DNA of 64,000 nt. Origin: Runella limosa DSM 17973. GTDB taxonomy: Bacteria > Bacteroidota > Bacteroidia > Cytophagales > Spirosomataceae. The notes beneath the pieces are model-generated. The model searched no databases. It saw only the letters and a program-made list of their open reading frames with translations, and had not been told where the DNA came from. The stretch lies in contig NZ_KI519433.1 in NCBI RefSeq assembly GCF_000482465.1, positions 50,236 to 114,235 on the forward strand, given 5' to 3'. Below are positions 44,925 through 53,403 of this stretch, piece after piece; positions within the stretch are counted from its first letter, which is position 1, and each line of letters starts with the position of its first letter. The position numbers and the translations under genes are program-made.

Positions 44925-46727
44925 TCAGGGAATTTCAATCCCAATTTGTCGCATCAATGCCGTTGCGTTAAACTCTCGGCAAACCCCTTCTTTCAACTGA
45001 TAGTCGAAGTGTAATTTGCCCTCGGTGAAGGTAGAATAAAAACTGTAATTATGGGCAAACTGTCCTTCGTTGGCCATGTCGCCCAGCTCAATGTCGTGGG
45101 TGGAGATGAATCCTGCCGCTTTTTGTAAATGAAGCTGGCGAATCAGTGCCTCGGCACCTTTGTGGCGGTCAACGGAGTTTGTACCTTTTAATATTTCGTC
45201 CAAAAAGTAAAACACAGGAATGGGTGAGCTTCCCGAAAGTTTGAGCAAGGTTTGTAAACGCTTTAACTCAGCATAGAACGAAGAGGTATTTTCTTCCAGC
45301 GAATCCTGCGTTCGCATACTTGTAAAAACTTGAATAATAGCGCTCGAAAACTGTTCGGCACAGACGACCGAACCCGACAACGCCAAAATGGTATTGACGC
45401 CAATGGTGCGTAAAAAGGTGCTTTTCCCTGACATGTTTGAGCCCGTAATGATGGCGGTTTGTCCCAAACCTTGTAGTTCAAAATCATTACAAACACGTTT
45501 GTCAGCCGCAATCAGCGGATGGCCGACGTGTTTGGTTTTGATGTAAAATGGTTCGGCAGAAAGTTCCGCAAACGGATAAGCGGGATTAGAATAAGCAAAG
45601 CCTGCAAAGCTACTTAGGGCTTCAAACTGACCCAGTACGTGAAACCACCGCCCAAGGTCGTCTTGGTGGTGCTTTTTCCACGCTTCAAGTTGGGTCATCC
45701 ATTGCAAATCCCACAATGAAGGAAGGCCAATGGCCAGCATAAAGTACGGATTCAGCCGAAAATTGAGGTTTTCGGTCATTTTAGCAAGCTGCTGAATACT
45801 TTTGGATGCGGAGATGCCTGTGGTAAGTTGGCTTTTGAGCTGTCGCAGTTTAGCGGACTCAAACGACTGATTTTCAATTTTTTCAAAAAGAGCCGCGTAG
45901 GCTTTCAAGGTTCCGACAATTTGCTCCGATTGCTCCGCATACGCCTTGACAGAAGCGTTAAGTTTGCTCAAAATAAACCCGTGAAAAAGCAATACGGCGA
46001 CGATAACCAACCAAGGGATTAGACCCAAAGAAGCGGCAATAATCCCCAAAATTGTCAGGATGGGCAACCACCTAAAACGCTTCCAGCGAAGTATGGATTC
46101 ATTTTCGCCAGCTTTGAGCCAAAGCGATAAAAATTCGGTGGATTGAGAAATTTGTTTTTCGAGAGCAGCAGTGGCTTCAAACTCTTGACGCCAGTCGAGT
46201 AGGGGAGTAAGCTCGGCAATGGCCAACTGACGAACCGTAATTTCGATGGGGTCGGAGGGGGCAAGGAGCCAATGTGCTAGGGTTTTCATCCCCACTTTGG
46301 TATGCGCCCGATTGATGAGTTTAAAAAGCGAATGTTTGCCAAAAACATCCAAATCGTAAGCATACGGATGGTTGGGCGGAGCAAACTCTTCCCCCGTTTC
46401 TTTTCTCAAAAAAGAAAGTGACAACCTTGCCGTTTCTTCTTTGTTGAGCTGAGTCAAAATCCGATAAAGATTGAGAAGTCGGGAGGTTTTTTGGTGTTTG
46501 CGCAGCACAATCGCAAATAAAACCAGCCCTAAAAATCCAATGGTAAAGGCAAACGAAAGGTCACTTTTTGAAAACCACCAAACAGCGGCCGCTGCCAAGA
46601 TAAAAATAGCAAGTCGAGCGGTGGAAAGTTGATTATAACGGCGCTGGATTACTTCGGTTTGTGCTTGAAAAACGGCTTGTCGTTGGGTGTAGATTTCGGA
46701 AGGATTCACGGCTGAATTTTTTTCCAA
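44925..46727 (-). CDS. Membrane-anchored MutS-family ATPase
   Basis: 600 residues from a TTG at 46727; no ATG occurs until far inside the frame. Hydrophobic segments lie at about 35-80 and 220-255, ahead of the core helices. The C-terminal ATPase has Walker A GSNMSGKST (near 427-435), Walker B FYFLDEILKGTNS and STHDIELGD. The N-terminal mismatch-recognition domain of MutS is absent, so classical mismatch repair is unlikely. Similar proteins are widespread in Bacteroidota and usually labelled MutS; their role is not known to me. It lies 17 bases downstream of a small gene on the same strand. Confidence 0.85.
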   Translation of the reverse strand: MEKNSAVNPSEIYTQRQAVFQAQTEVIQRRYNQLSTARLAIFILAAAAVWWFSKSDLSFAFTIGFLGLVLFAIVLRKHQKTSRLLNLYRILTQLNKEETARLSLSFLRKETGEEFAPPNHPYAYDLDVFGKHSLFKLINRAHTKVGMKTLAHWLLAPSDPIEITVRQLAIAELTPLLDWRQEFEATAALEKQISQSTEFLSLWLKAGENESILRWKRFRWLPILTILGIIAASLGLIPWLVIVAVLLFHGFILSKLNASVKAYAEQSEQIVGTLKAYAALFEKIENQSFESAKLRQLKSQLTTGISASKSIQQLAKMTENLNFRLNPYFMLAIGLPSLWDLQWMTQLEAWKKHHQDDLGRWFHVLGQFEALSSFAGFAYSNPAYPFAELSAEPFYIKTKHVGHPLIAADKRVCNDFELQGLGQTAIITGSNMSGKSTFLRTIGVNTILALSGSVVCAEQFSSAIIQVFTSMRTQDSLEENTSSFYAELKRLQTLLKLSGSSPIPVFYFLDEILKGTNSVDRHKGAEALIRQLHLQKAAGFISTHDIELGDMANEGQFAHNYSFYSTFTEGKLHFDYQLKEGVCREFNATALMRQIGIEIP

Positions 46728-46744
46728 AGGTACACATCTTTCGA

Positions 46745-47044
46745 CTAATTGAGCGAAAACATCGGGAGTTTTACGGCTGTAGCGGTATTATTAAACATCA
46801 ATTCCGAAATCGTGGGCTCCATAAAATCAATCAACGGAAACTGCGAAAGAATTTCCAAAACGTGCAATTCGGTATCGGCTTTGATAACGCACCAAAGCTT
46901 GGTCCGATCGGACGAAAGGGCGTACGACGTAATTTTTCCCGTCTCCATCAAGTGGTTGATTTTTTGACGCTGACGCGGGATTTTCGCTAAAAACTCCTCC
47001 GTCATTTCGTCAGGGAGGGTAAATTCTACCATGAATTGACTCAT
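46745..47044 (-). CDS. Muconolactone-isomerase-like small protein
   Basis: 99 residues with the pattern of the muconolactone delta-isomerase family, a small dimeric alpha-beta barrel: MSQFMVEFTLP, LMETGKITSYALSSDRTKLWCVIKAD and EILSQFPLIDFMEPTISEL. Many relatives are not aromatic-pathway enzymes, and no such pathway is next to it, so only the fold is suggested. It is probably co-transcribed with the MutS-like gene. Confidence 0.7.
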   Translation of the reverse strand: MSQFMVEFTLPDEMTEEFLAKIPRQRQKINHLMETGKITSYALSSDRTKLWCVIKADTELHVLEILSQFPLIDFMEPTISELMFNNTATAVKLPMFSLN

Positions 47045-47102
47045 AATCCTAGAATGTTAGATTACAAAAACAACAGCCAATATACTGAAATGGTTCGGAA
47101 AG

Positions 47103-47132
47103 TTGTGGTTTGAGAGTTTAGAATTAATTTTG
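47103..47132 (+). promoter_or_regulatory. Promoter of the thioesterase gene
   Basis: TTG (47103-47105), exactly 19 bases, then TAATTTTG (47125-47132): a full match to the Bacteroidota promoter, 50 bases before the ATG. Confidence 0.7.
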
Positions 47133-47182
47133 TCGCTTGTATTACATTCGACAATCAACATTCTAAATTCGACATTCCAATT

Positions 47183-47710
47183 ATGCCTCTTCCCAAAAAA
47201 GCCAGTGAGTCACACACCATCATGACCGAAATGGTTCTGCCCAACGATACCAATACCCTCAACAACCTCATGGGAGGGCGATTGCTTCATTGGATGGACA
47301 TTTGTGCTGCCATCACGGCCCAGAAACACGCGCATCGGACAGTAGTGACGGCTTCGGTCGATAACGTATCTTTTGCCGAGCCGATAAAGTTAGGAAACAT
47401 CGTAACGTTTGAGGCGCAAGTCACCCGTGCCTTTACGTCGTCGATGGAAGTACACATCAAAGTAAGCGCCCAAAACCTTTCAGCGGGAGAGGCGGCTGTG
47501 CATACCAACTCTGCTTTTTACACTTTTGTAGCGGTTGACCAAAGCGGGCGACCCATCGAAGTGGCGCCCGTGATTGCTGAAACAGAAGAAGAGCAAAGCT
47601 TTTTTCAGAGCGCGTTGCGTCGTCGGCAATTACGGTTGGTTTTGGCAGGGCGAATGAAACCCAGTGATGCCACCGAATTGAAAGCATTGTTTGGAGAAAG
47701 CGGCGAATAA
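47183..47710 (+). CDS. Acyl-CoA thioesterase (hotdog fold)
   Basis: 175 residues of the YciA/ACOT type: MVLPNDTNTLNNLMGGRLLHWMDICAAITAQKHA with the conserved asparagine and aspartate, VDNVSFAEPIKLGNIVTF, and a strand SAFYTFVAVD. The enzyme cleaves acyl-CoA to free acid and CoA in the cytoplasm; chain-length preference is unknown. The C-terminal extension of about 50 residues is helical and charged. It converges with clpS. Confidence 0.88.
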   Translation: MPLPKKASESHTIMTEMVLPNDTNTLNNLMGGRLLHWMDICAAITAQKHAHRTVVTASVDNVSFAEPIKLGNIVTFEAQVTRAFTSSMEVHIKVSAQNLSAGEAAVHTNSAFYTFVAVDQSGRPIEVAPVIAETEEEQSFFQSALRRRQLRLVLAGRMKPSDATELKALFGESGE

Positions 47711-47723
47711 GAAGTAAGGGAAA

Positions 47724-47749
47724 GGCAGAATTACTAAAGTATTTCTGCC
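47724..47749. terminator. Hairpin between converging thioesterase and clpS genes
   Basis: Stem GGCAGAA/TTCTGCC with inner pairing TACT/AGTA. It overlaps the last codons of clpS and may terminate or stabilise both transcripts. Confidence 0.5.
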
Positions 47750-48021
47750 GAAATACCACGGCGACAAATCTCTTGGCGTTTGGGCACTAGCTCTTCCCAA
47801 GAACCATTTTTTACGCGGCATTTGCCTTTGTAATGAATGATAATGGTACACTGCTCTGCTTGTTCGGGGGTATGTTCGCAAACATCCATGAGGGTTTCGA
47901 TGACCCAATCAAATGTATTCACCTCGTCGTTGAAAACCACTAGACTGTAAAGGTCGGTTTCCACTACTTTTTGCTCTACTTCTTCGACTACATCGACTTC
48001 GGGCATTTCAAACAGTTGCAT
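47734..48021 (-). CDS. clpS: ATP-dependent Clp protease adaptor ClpS
   Basis: 95 residues from the ATG at 48021. The ClpS core is clear: LVVFNDEVNTFDWVIETLMDVCEHTPEQAEQCTIIIHYKGKC, in which the Asn-Asp pair and following helix bind N-end-rule residues. It delivers substrates with destabilising N-termini to ClpAP or ClpCP. The acidic first 25 residues form the flexible arm. A well-formed promoter lies at 48057-48087, overlapping the divergent symporter promoter. Confidence 0.92.
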   Translation of the reverse strand: MQLFEMPEVDVVEEVEQKVVETDLYSLVVFNDEVNTFDWVIETLMDVCEHTPEQAEQCTIIIHYKGKCRVKNGSWEELVPKRQEICRRGISAEIL

Positions 48022-48056
48022 GTGCAAAGATTTGTATAGTTAATGAACTGATATAA

Positions 48057-48087
48057 CAAATTTACGAAAAATCGTATAGGTTTGCAA
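48057..48087 (-). promoter_or_regulatory. Promoter of clpS, overlapping a divergent -7 box
   Basis: On the minus strand, TTG (48087-48085), 20 bases, TAAATTTG (48064-48057). On the plus strand, TAGGTTTG (48077-48084) lies inside the same 31 bases and may serve the symporter gene. Confidence 0.6.
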
Positions 48088-48125
48088 AAGGTATAAACAC
48101 ATTCTAACCTTATTTGTTCCATTCT

Positions 48126-49595
48126 ATGAGTCCATATGTAGCTCTCACCATTCTCATCGTGTATTTTGCGGTATTGATTGCCGTGTCTATTTATACCTCT
48201 AAAGGGGCTGACACAAATACTTTTTTTACGGCCAATAAGCAGTCTCCCTGGTACTTAGTGGCATTTGCCATGATAGGCACGTCGCTGTCGGGGGTTACTT
48301 TTATCTCCGTACCTGGTGCAGTTGGAAAAATTCAATTTTCTTACTTCCAAGTTGTTTTAGGATATATTTTAGGCTATTTGTTTATAGGTAGTGTGCTTAT
48401 GCCACTTTATTACCGACTAAACTTGGTCTCTATTTATACCTACCTCGAACAGCGTTTTGGTTTTTGGGCGTACAAAACAGGGTCAGCTTTTTTCCTGCTT
48501 TCGCGCACCCTTGGCTCGGCGGTGCGGCTGTACGTAGCGGCGCAAGTTCTTCAATTGGCCATGTACAACGGCCTTGGGATTCCCTTTGAAGTGTCCGTTT
48601 TGATTACGATTGCACTTATCTGGGTCTATACTTTCAAGGGTGGAGTGAAAACTATTATTATCACCGATACGCTCCAAACAACGTTTCTGGTTACGGCAGT
48701 CGCGCTTACGATTTATTTGATTTCCAAAGAGCTGAATTTTACGTTTGGCGGGATGATTTCGGCCGTGGCCGATAGCGAATATTCTCGCATTTTCTTTTTC
48801 GACGATCCAAAAGACAACAAGTACTTCTGGAAGCAATTTTTGTCGGGGGCGTTTATTGCCATTACCATGACGGGTATGGACCAAGATTTGATGCAAAAAA
48901 ACCTGACTTGTAAAAACATCGGTGAAGCCCAGAAAAACATGTTTTGGTTTACCATTACGTTGACCTTCGTCAACCTGATGTTTATGAGCCTTGGGGTGTT
49001 GTTGTATTTTTATGCCCAAGCCAAAAACATTACGTTACCAGAACGTACCGACGAAATTTACTCGATGTTGGCCTTGAATCATTTTGGTCTCAACGAAGGA
49101 ACGGCGGGGGTTGTGGTGGCAATTACGTTTTTGATTGGGATTACGGCGGCTACCTACGCAAGCTCGGACTCGGCGCTGACTGCCCTGACGACGTCTTTTT
49201 GTATTGACTTTATGAACGTAACCAACAAACCCGAAAAAGAACGCGCTCGCATCAAGCACTGGGTTCACATTGGTTTTTCGTTGTTGTTTTACGTGGTGAT
49301 TGTACTTTTTAATCAACTCAATAGCAAAGAAGTCATTACGGCTATTTTTGACATTGCTGGCTATACCTACGGGCCGTTGCTAGGCTTATTTGCTTTTGGG
49401 CTATATACCAAACGTTCGGTAAAAGACCGCCTGACGCCTCTCGTGTGTGTCTTGGGGCCGATTATTACGTACGTACTGAACCAAAATTCGGAGGCATGGT
49501 TTGATGGGTACAAGATTGGTTTTGAGCGGCTTATGCTAAATGGCGCAATTGTATTTTTAGGTATGTTATTGATTTCAAAACCAAAAGAATCGTAA
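48126..49595 (+). CDS. Sodium:solute symporter (SSS family)
   Basis: 490 residues from the ATG at 48126. About 13 hydrophobic segments cover the sequence. The SSS hallmark is present early as WYLVAFAMIGTSLSGVTFISVPGAV and later as GITAATYASSDSALTALTTSFCIDF, the sodium-binding helix region. It should couple sodium entry to uptake of a small solute at the inner membrane; the substrate is unknown. A LytTR response regulator starts 20 bases after its stop, so the two are probably one transcript. Confidence 0.92.
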   Translation: MSPYVALTILIVYFAVLIAVSIYTSKGADTNTFFTANKQSPWYLVAFAMIGTSLSGVTFISVPGAVGKIQFSYFQVVLGYILGYLFIGSVLMPLYYRLNLVSIYTYLEQRFGFWAYKTGSAFFLLSRTLGSAVRLYVAAQVLQLAMYNGLGIPFEVSVLITIALIWVYTFKGGVKTIIITDTLQTTFLVTAVALTIYLISKELNFTFGGMISAVADSEYSRIFFFDDPKDNKYFWKQFLSGAFIAITMTGMDQDLMQKNLTCKNIGEAQKNMFWFTITLTFVNLMFMSLGVLLYFYAQAKNITLPERTDEIYSMLALNHFGLNEGTAGVVVAITFLIGITAATYASSDSALTALTTSFCIDFMNVTNKPEKERARIKHWVHIGFSLLFYVVIVLFNQLNSKEVITAIFDIAGYTYGPLLGLFAFGLYTKRSVKDRLTPLVCVLGPIITYVLNQNSEAWFDGYKIGFERLMLNGAIVFLGMLLISKPKES

Positions 49596-49615
49596 TTTTA
49601 AAGAAAAATTCGTTC

Positions 49616-50332
49616 ATGAAAATCAGTACACTGGTCGTTGATGATGATATAAACTGGCAAAAAATCATTGGGAAATTTGTACAAATACATCCCAATTTGG
49701 AGCTTGTGGGCGTGTGTGGGTCTGCGATGGAAGGTTACAGTAAAATGAGCGATGTCGAGGTTGATTTGTTGATTTGTGACATCGAAATGCCCGAAATGTC
49801 AGGTTTAAGTTTTGTAAAAAGCATCCGCCACCGCCCATTTGTTATATTTGTCACTGCACATCGTGACTATGCCTTGGATTGTTATGAGGTTTCGCCAGTG
49901 GATTTTATGCTAAAACCGCTCGAATTAGACCGTTTTTTGAAGGCGATTGAGAAGGTAAAAGAACGCTTTATAAATACGGAAGAAACAACGCCAGTGGAGC
50001 CTTATTTTTTTGTTAGAGAAAACTCCAATTACGTACAAATCGCCTACAAAGAGGTGCTTTACATGAAAGCGCAGGAAAATTACCTGCAAATTGTGACAAA
50101 GCATTCGTCCTACTCGCCCATTTTATCTATTTCTAAAATGGAAGAGCAGCTCCGTAGCGACGTGTTTATGCGGGTACACCGTTCGTTTTTGGTACATCGT
50201 TCGGCGATTCAGACCATTACAAAAAACGAAATTGTTTTAACCTCTGGCGATACAATACCGATTGGGGATCAGTATCGCAACCAAATTACGCGCAAACACA
50301 TTGAAGGAAACCTGATAAGCCGTATCCTATAA
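49616..50332 (+). CDS. LytTR-family response regulator
   Basis: 238 residues. Receiver domain (1-120) with Asp10/Asp11, phosphorylation site Asp55 (LLICDIEMPEMSG), Thr80 and Lys100 (FMLKPL). LytTR DNA-binding domain (about 135-238) with VLYMKAQENYLQIVT and FMRVHRSFLVHRSAI. No histidine kinase gene is adjacent; the partner must lie elsewhere. Its placement after the symporter gene suggests that it controls or responds to that uptake. Confidence 0.92.
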   Translation: MKISTLVVDDDINWQKIIGKFVQIHPNLELVGVCGSAMEGYSKMSDVEVDLLICDIEMPEMSGLSFVKSIRHRPFVIFVTAHRDYALDCYEVSPVDFMLKPLELDRFLKAIEKVKERFINTEETTPVEPYFFVRENSNYVQIAYKEVLYMKAQENYLQIVTKHSSYSPILSISKMEEQLRSDVFMRVHRSFLVHRSAIQTITKNEIVLTSGDTIPIGDQYRNQITRKHIEGNLISRIL

Positions 50333-50348
50333 CTGCGGCACTAAAGTA

Positions 50349-50378
50349 GAAGGGTGTTGGCGATTGCCAACGCCCTTC
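50349..50378. terminator. Bidirectional terminator
   Basis: A 13-base stem (GAAGGGTGTTGGC/GCCAACGCCCTTC, one G-T pair) with loop GATT lies between the LytTR gene and the converging HU-like gene. Confidence 0.8.
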
Positions 50379-50383
50379 ATTTG

Positions 50384-50680
50384 TTATAGGCTAGGCTCAA
50401 GGAGGCTTTTTTTAACTTCTTCAATAAAAATTTTAGAAGGCTTAAAAGTGGGGTATTCGTGCGCTTCTACCTCCACGAGGGTATTCCGTTTCACATTGCG
50501 CGCAGTGCGTTTTGCACGGTGTTTGTTTTGAAAATTGCCAAAACCGCGCACATAAATGATTTGATGTTGGCTAAGTGAGTCTTTGATCACATCAAACATC
50601 GCATCGAGCGTTGTTTCTACTTCGGTTTTGGTACGATCCGTTTGTCGGTAGATACGCGTTACCAATTCTGCTTTAGTCAT
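50384..50680 (-). CDS. HU/IHF-family DNA-binding protein
   Basis: 98 residues, the normal size for this family. It has the N-terminal helices (MTKAELVTRIYRQTDRTKTEVETTLDAMFDVIK), the VRGFGNFQ turn, and the DNA-binding arm KRTARNVKRNTLVEVEAHEYPTFKPSK. The protein bends and compacts DNA as a dimer. A TAATTTTG -7 box lies at 50789-50796 on the minus strand. Confidence 0.92.
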   Translation of the reverse strand: MTKAELVTRIYRQTDRTKTEVETTLDAMFDVIKDSLSQHQIIYVRGFGNFQNKHRAKRTARNVKRNTLVEVEAHEYPTFKPSKIFIEEVKKSLLEPSL

Positions 50681-51032
50681 TGTAATGGTTTTTTAGGTAC
50701 ACAGATCATTTCGCATAAGAGTTTCAATAACCGTTGATGTGAGATAACTAAGCACCCTTGCCCAAAATTGGCGGCACTATTAGTACAGCAAAATTATATT
50801 CCAAAAATAGTATTTTAAAGTCCGATTCCAATTTTTTTACGAAAAGGGTGCATTTGTACATAAAACCCCCTATTTAGTACATAAAAATTGGAGGATGCAA
50901 GTTGGGTTGAAAATAGTGGGACACGAAAAGCGGAACGCAGCTTACTATACGTATATTTATGTCATTTAGGTACATAAAAAAACGCAGGCCACTTCATAGC
51001 GTAGCCTGCGTTGGAGTAAGACTTAAAAATCG
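50681..51032. other. Intergenic region with GTACATAAAA repeats
   Basis: 352 bases without a gene. It contains a -7 box for the HU-like gene (50796-50789, minus strand), three direct copies of ATTT(a)(g)GTACATAAAA at 50852-50865, 50872-50886 and 50964-50979, and a terminator for the following minus-strand gene. Confidence 0.6.
50975..51012 (-). terminator. Terminator of the propeller gene
   Basis: Stem AACGCAGGC/GCCTGCGTT with a 14-base loop; on the minus strand it is followed by a run of six T. Confidence 0.75.
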
Positions 51033-53240
51033 TTATTTCTTGATGGTATTGGTTGTAGCGCCACTAATAACGCCTAAATATCGTCCTGCCCAGTAAGGAA
51101 GCAGCCAAATATCTCCAGCACTCATTTCCGAACTACCGCGCCCGTTTCGGTCTAAAATAAACCGACTGTTGTTGTGACGAATAATGCCCAGTTCATCGGG
51201 AGGAAGTACTTCTTTGGTGGTTTGTTCGATAAAATTGGGGGGCAATAGTTCAATGTCTTTGCGGTGGCTATTTTTTACCGTCCAATCAATCATGTCGAGC
51301 GGATATTCCTGTAAATACCAGACTGATTCTTCCAAATCAAAATCTTGAATGCCTGTGATAGCCGTCAAAATATTCCAAAGACCATCTTTTTCGGGGCGTT
51401 CAAACTGCCAGTGGTCCACGATGGCTTTCTTGTAATTGGCCTTCAATGTGTCATTAAACGCATAGCGATACAACCCCCAATAGCCCATGTAGTACATTTC
51501 GTCGTCCGAATGGTTCCAGTCGCCCGAAAGCATCTTGCTCCAATCACTGGCGTTGCCAGGAGCTTGTCCGATGATTTTCATGGGGCGCATGAGGTTTTCG
51601 TAGTACCCGTGTTTTTTCATCAACTCAAATGCCTTGGCCTTGTATTTTTCTTTTTTGGTAAAATGATAGGCCGTTTGGAGCATGGCTACGATGTTGGACG
51701 AATTGAGCTTGCGGTCACCCACGTTGATGGGGAAGTTATTGACATAATCGGGATGCCATTTTCCCCAAAGGGTAGGTTTTCCATCCCAGTCCACCAAATA
51801 CATGTCATTTTTGATGATGTGACTCATCAACGTATCAATCAACGCAATGGAGCGTGATTTGAGGTCTTTGTCGTCAATCAACTCGGCCATGGCGCCAAAC
51901 GCAAAAATGTGTCCAATCACTTCGTCGCTGCTTGTCGTGGACTTCCAATCCCATTCGGGGTCGTCGGTACGGCGCCAAGGTTTGTCTTCGTATTTGTAAC
52001 CCGTACGTTCATACGACCGCGACGGAAAACCAGGTAGTTTATTGATGTCGTAAAGTCGTTCCATCGCATCCAGCGATTCGCGGCAATTTTGGAGTGCTTG
52101 TGGGTCTTTGGTGGCGGCGTAGCGGAAGATTTGCCCGCCCAAATACATGCAAGTCCAAAGGCCGTCGTTGTCAGAATCTTGTAAGGTACCCGTGGCCAAA
52201 TTGCCGTTTTTCATGCGTCCAAGCGTGCCATTAAAGCCATCCCGAATGTGGCGAGTGCGCACTTGTTTTTCGTAGAAAGTGGCTTTTTCTTGGAGTGTCA
52301 TTTTGGTAAAAATAATTTTTCCAAGCCCTTTGTCGGTCAATACCAAAACTGAACCATCTTCTCCTTGGGCGATATGCGTCACTTGGTTGGACGGAAGCCA
52401 ACGTTCAGAAGCATAGTAGTTAAATTTCCCGTCGGGTTTTTGGTAAAAAGCTCCCTCGCTCGATCCAAACCAAAGTTGATTTCCGATGGCAGTAATGCAA
52501 GTGATGTCTGTTGAAGGAAGTTTTTGCTGAAGCGGTGTGATGACTTTGCCCGTTTTATCGAGTTCTAAATAGCCATTTTTAGTGCCTACAACGAGCTTGG
52601 AAAGGGTGACTTCCAAGGCCGTGAGGTTATCGGCAGCATAGATTTTTTTCACAGCTTTGGCGCCTTCCGCAACCGAATACACCGCTTTGTCGGTCAATAC
52701 ATAAAACTGTCCGTTGTTGTATTTGATGTTCAAAACGCGCCCTTCGAGCCCTGTTTCTTTCCAACCTGTTCCTTGTTTGGGAAGGTATTCTAACTGTGAG
52801 CCGTTGGCAATGAGGAAATTAAAGTCGCTACCACCTGCGAAAAGGTGAGCGTCGGGGAGTGAATGTTTGAGAAACAACTTGCCCGCCCAAGCGTCGCTCA
52901 AAACCGATTTGTTGTCAATCAAAACAAACTGCTGCTGATAAAGCGAAAGGTTCGCGATTTTTTTATCGGCAATGGGGCGATAAGAAACATCTTTTTCCAG
53001 TGTTCCAGGGTAGAGCAACTGTCCCGCATGAGGTTGGAACAAACCCGTTTTTGTACTGATTTTGATGGTTCCATTGCGGTCGGTGAAAACATGAAGCGGC
53101 TCAACGCTGTCTTTAAAATAATATTTGATGGCGTAGTCTTGCGTAAAAGGCGTGTCTCGGTGAACAGGCTGTTTGGGTTTTTGAGCCAGGAGACCAAAAG
53201 AGCATAGCCATGTACTTAAAACTAGGAACTGTATTCTCAT
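51033..53240 (-). CDS. Secreted protein: two-component-regulator-type propeller plus alpha/alpha-barrel-like domain
   Basis: 735 residues with a signal peptide ending LLAQ (residue 20). Residues about 35-310 contain short repeated segments like those of reg_prop beta-propellers (IKISTKTGLFQP, LTALEVTLSKLVVGTKNG, ITCITAIGNQLWFGSSEGAFY, SVLVLTDKGLGKI). Residues about 330-735 are helix-rich, with NDGLWTCMYLGGQIFRYAATKDPQ and WDWKSTTSSDEVIGHIFAFGAMAEL, resembling the six-helix-hairpin barrels of carbohydrate-active enzymes. There is no kinase domain. It may bind or degrade a glycan outside the cytoplasm; catalytic residues are not identified. Confidence 0.75.
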   Translation of the reverse strand: MRIQFLVLSTWLCSFGLLAQKPKQPVHRDTPFTQDYAIKYYFKDSVEPLHVFTDRNGTIKISTKTGLFQPHAGQLLYPGTLEKDVSYRPIADKKIANLSLYQQQFVLIDNKSVLSDAWAGKLFLKHSLPDAHLFAGGSDFNFLIANGSQLEYLPKQGTGWKETGLEGRVLNIKYNNGQFYVLTDKAVYSVAEGAKAVKKIYAADNLTALEVTLSKLVVGTKNGYLELDKTGKVITPLQQKLPSTDITCITAIGNQLWFGSSEGAFYQKPDGKFNYYASERWLPSNQVTHIAQGEDGSVLVLTDKGLGKIIFTKMTLQEKATFYEKQVRTRHIRDGFNGTLGRMKNGNLATGTLQDSDNDGLWTCMYLGGQIFRYAATKDPQALQNCRESLDAMERLYDINKLPGFPSRSYERTGYKYEDKPWRRTDDPEWDWKSTTSSDEVIGHIFAFGAMAELIDDKDLKSRSIALIDTLMSHIIKNDMYLVDWDGKPTLWGKWHPDYVNNFPINVGDRKLNSSNIVAMLQTAYHFTKKEKYKAKAFELMKKHGYYENLMRPMKIIGQAPGNASDWSKMLSGDWNHSDDEMYYMGYWGLYRYAFNDTLKANYKKAIVDHWQFERPEKDGLWNILTAITGIQDFDLEESVWYLQEYPLDMIDWTVKNSHRKDIELLPPNFIEQTTKEVLPPDELGIIRHNNSRFILDRNGRGSSEMSAGDIWLLPYWAGRYLGVISGATTNTIKK

Positions 53241-53403
53241 AAGATGGGATATTGGTGTAACAGAAACTTTCCTTTAGAATACTCTGATTTAATTCTCAAG
53301 GGCTATTTGGGAGATTCAATTTTAGACACGCGCCTCGATGGGTATGTATATTTTTTCATTAAAAACTGGCGGGAAAAAGCTTTTATAACTAAACGCACTA
53401 CAC

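Noticed and set aside
44925..46727. Standard MutS mismatch repair gene
   Set aside because: The mismatch-recognition domain is missing and membrane segments are present, so the gene symbol mutS was not used.
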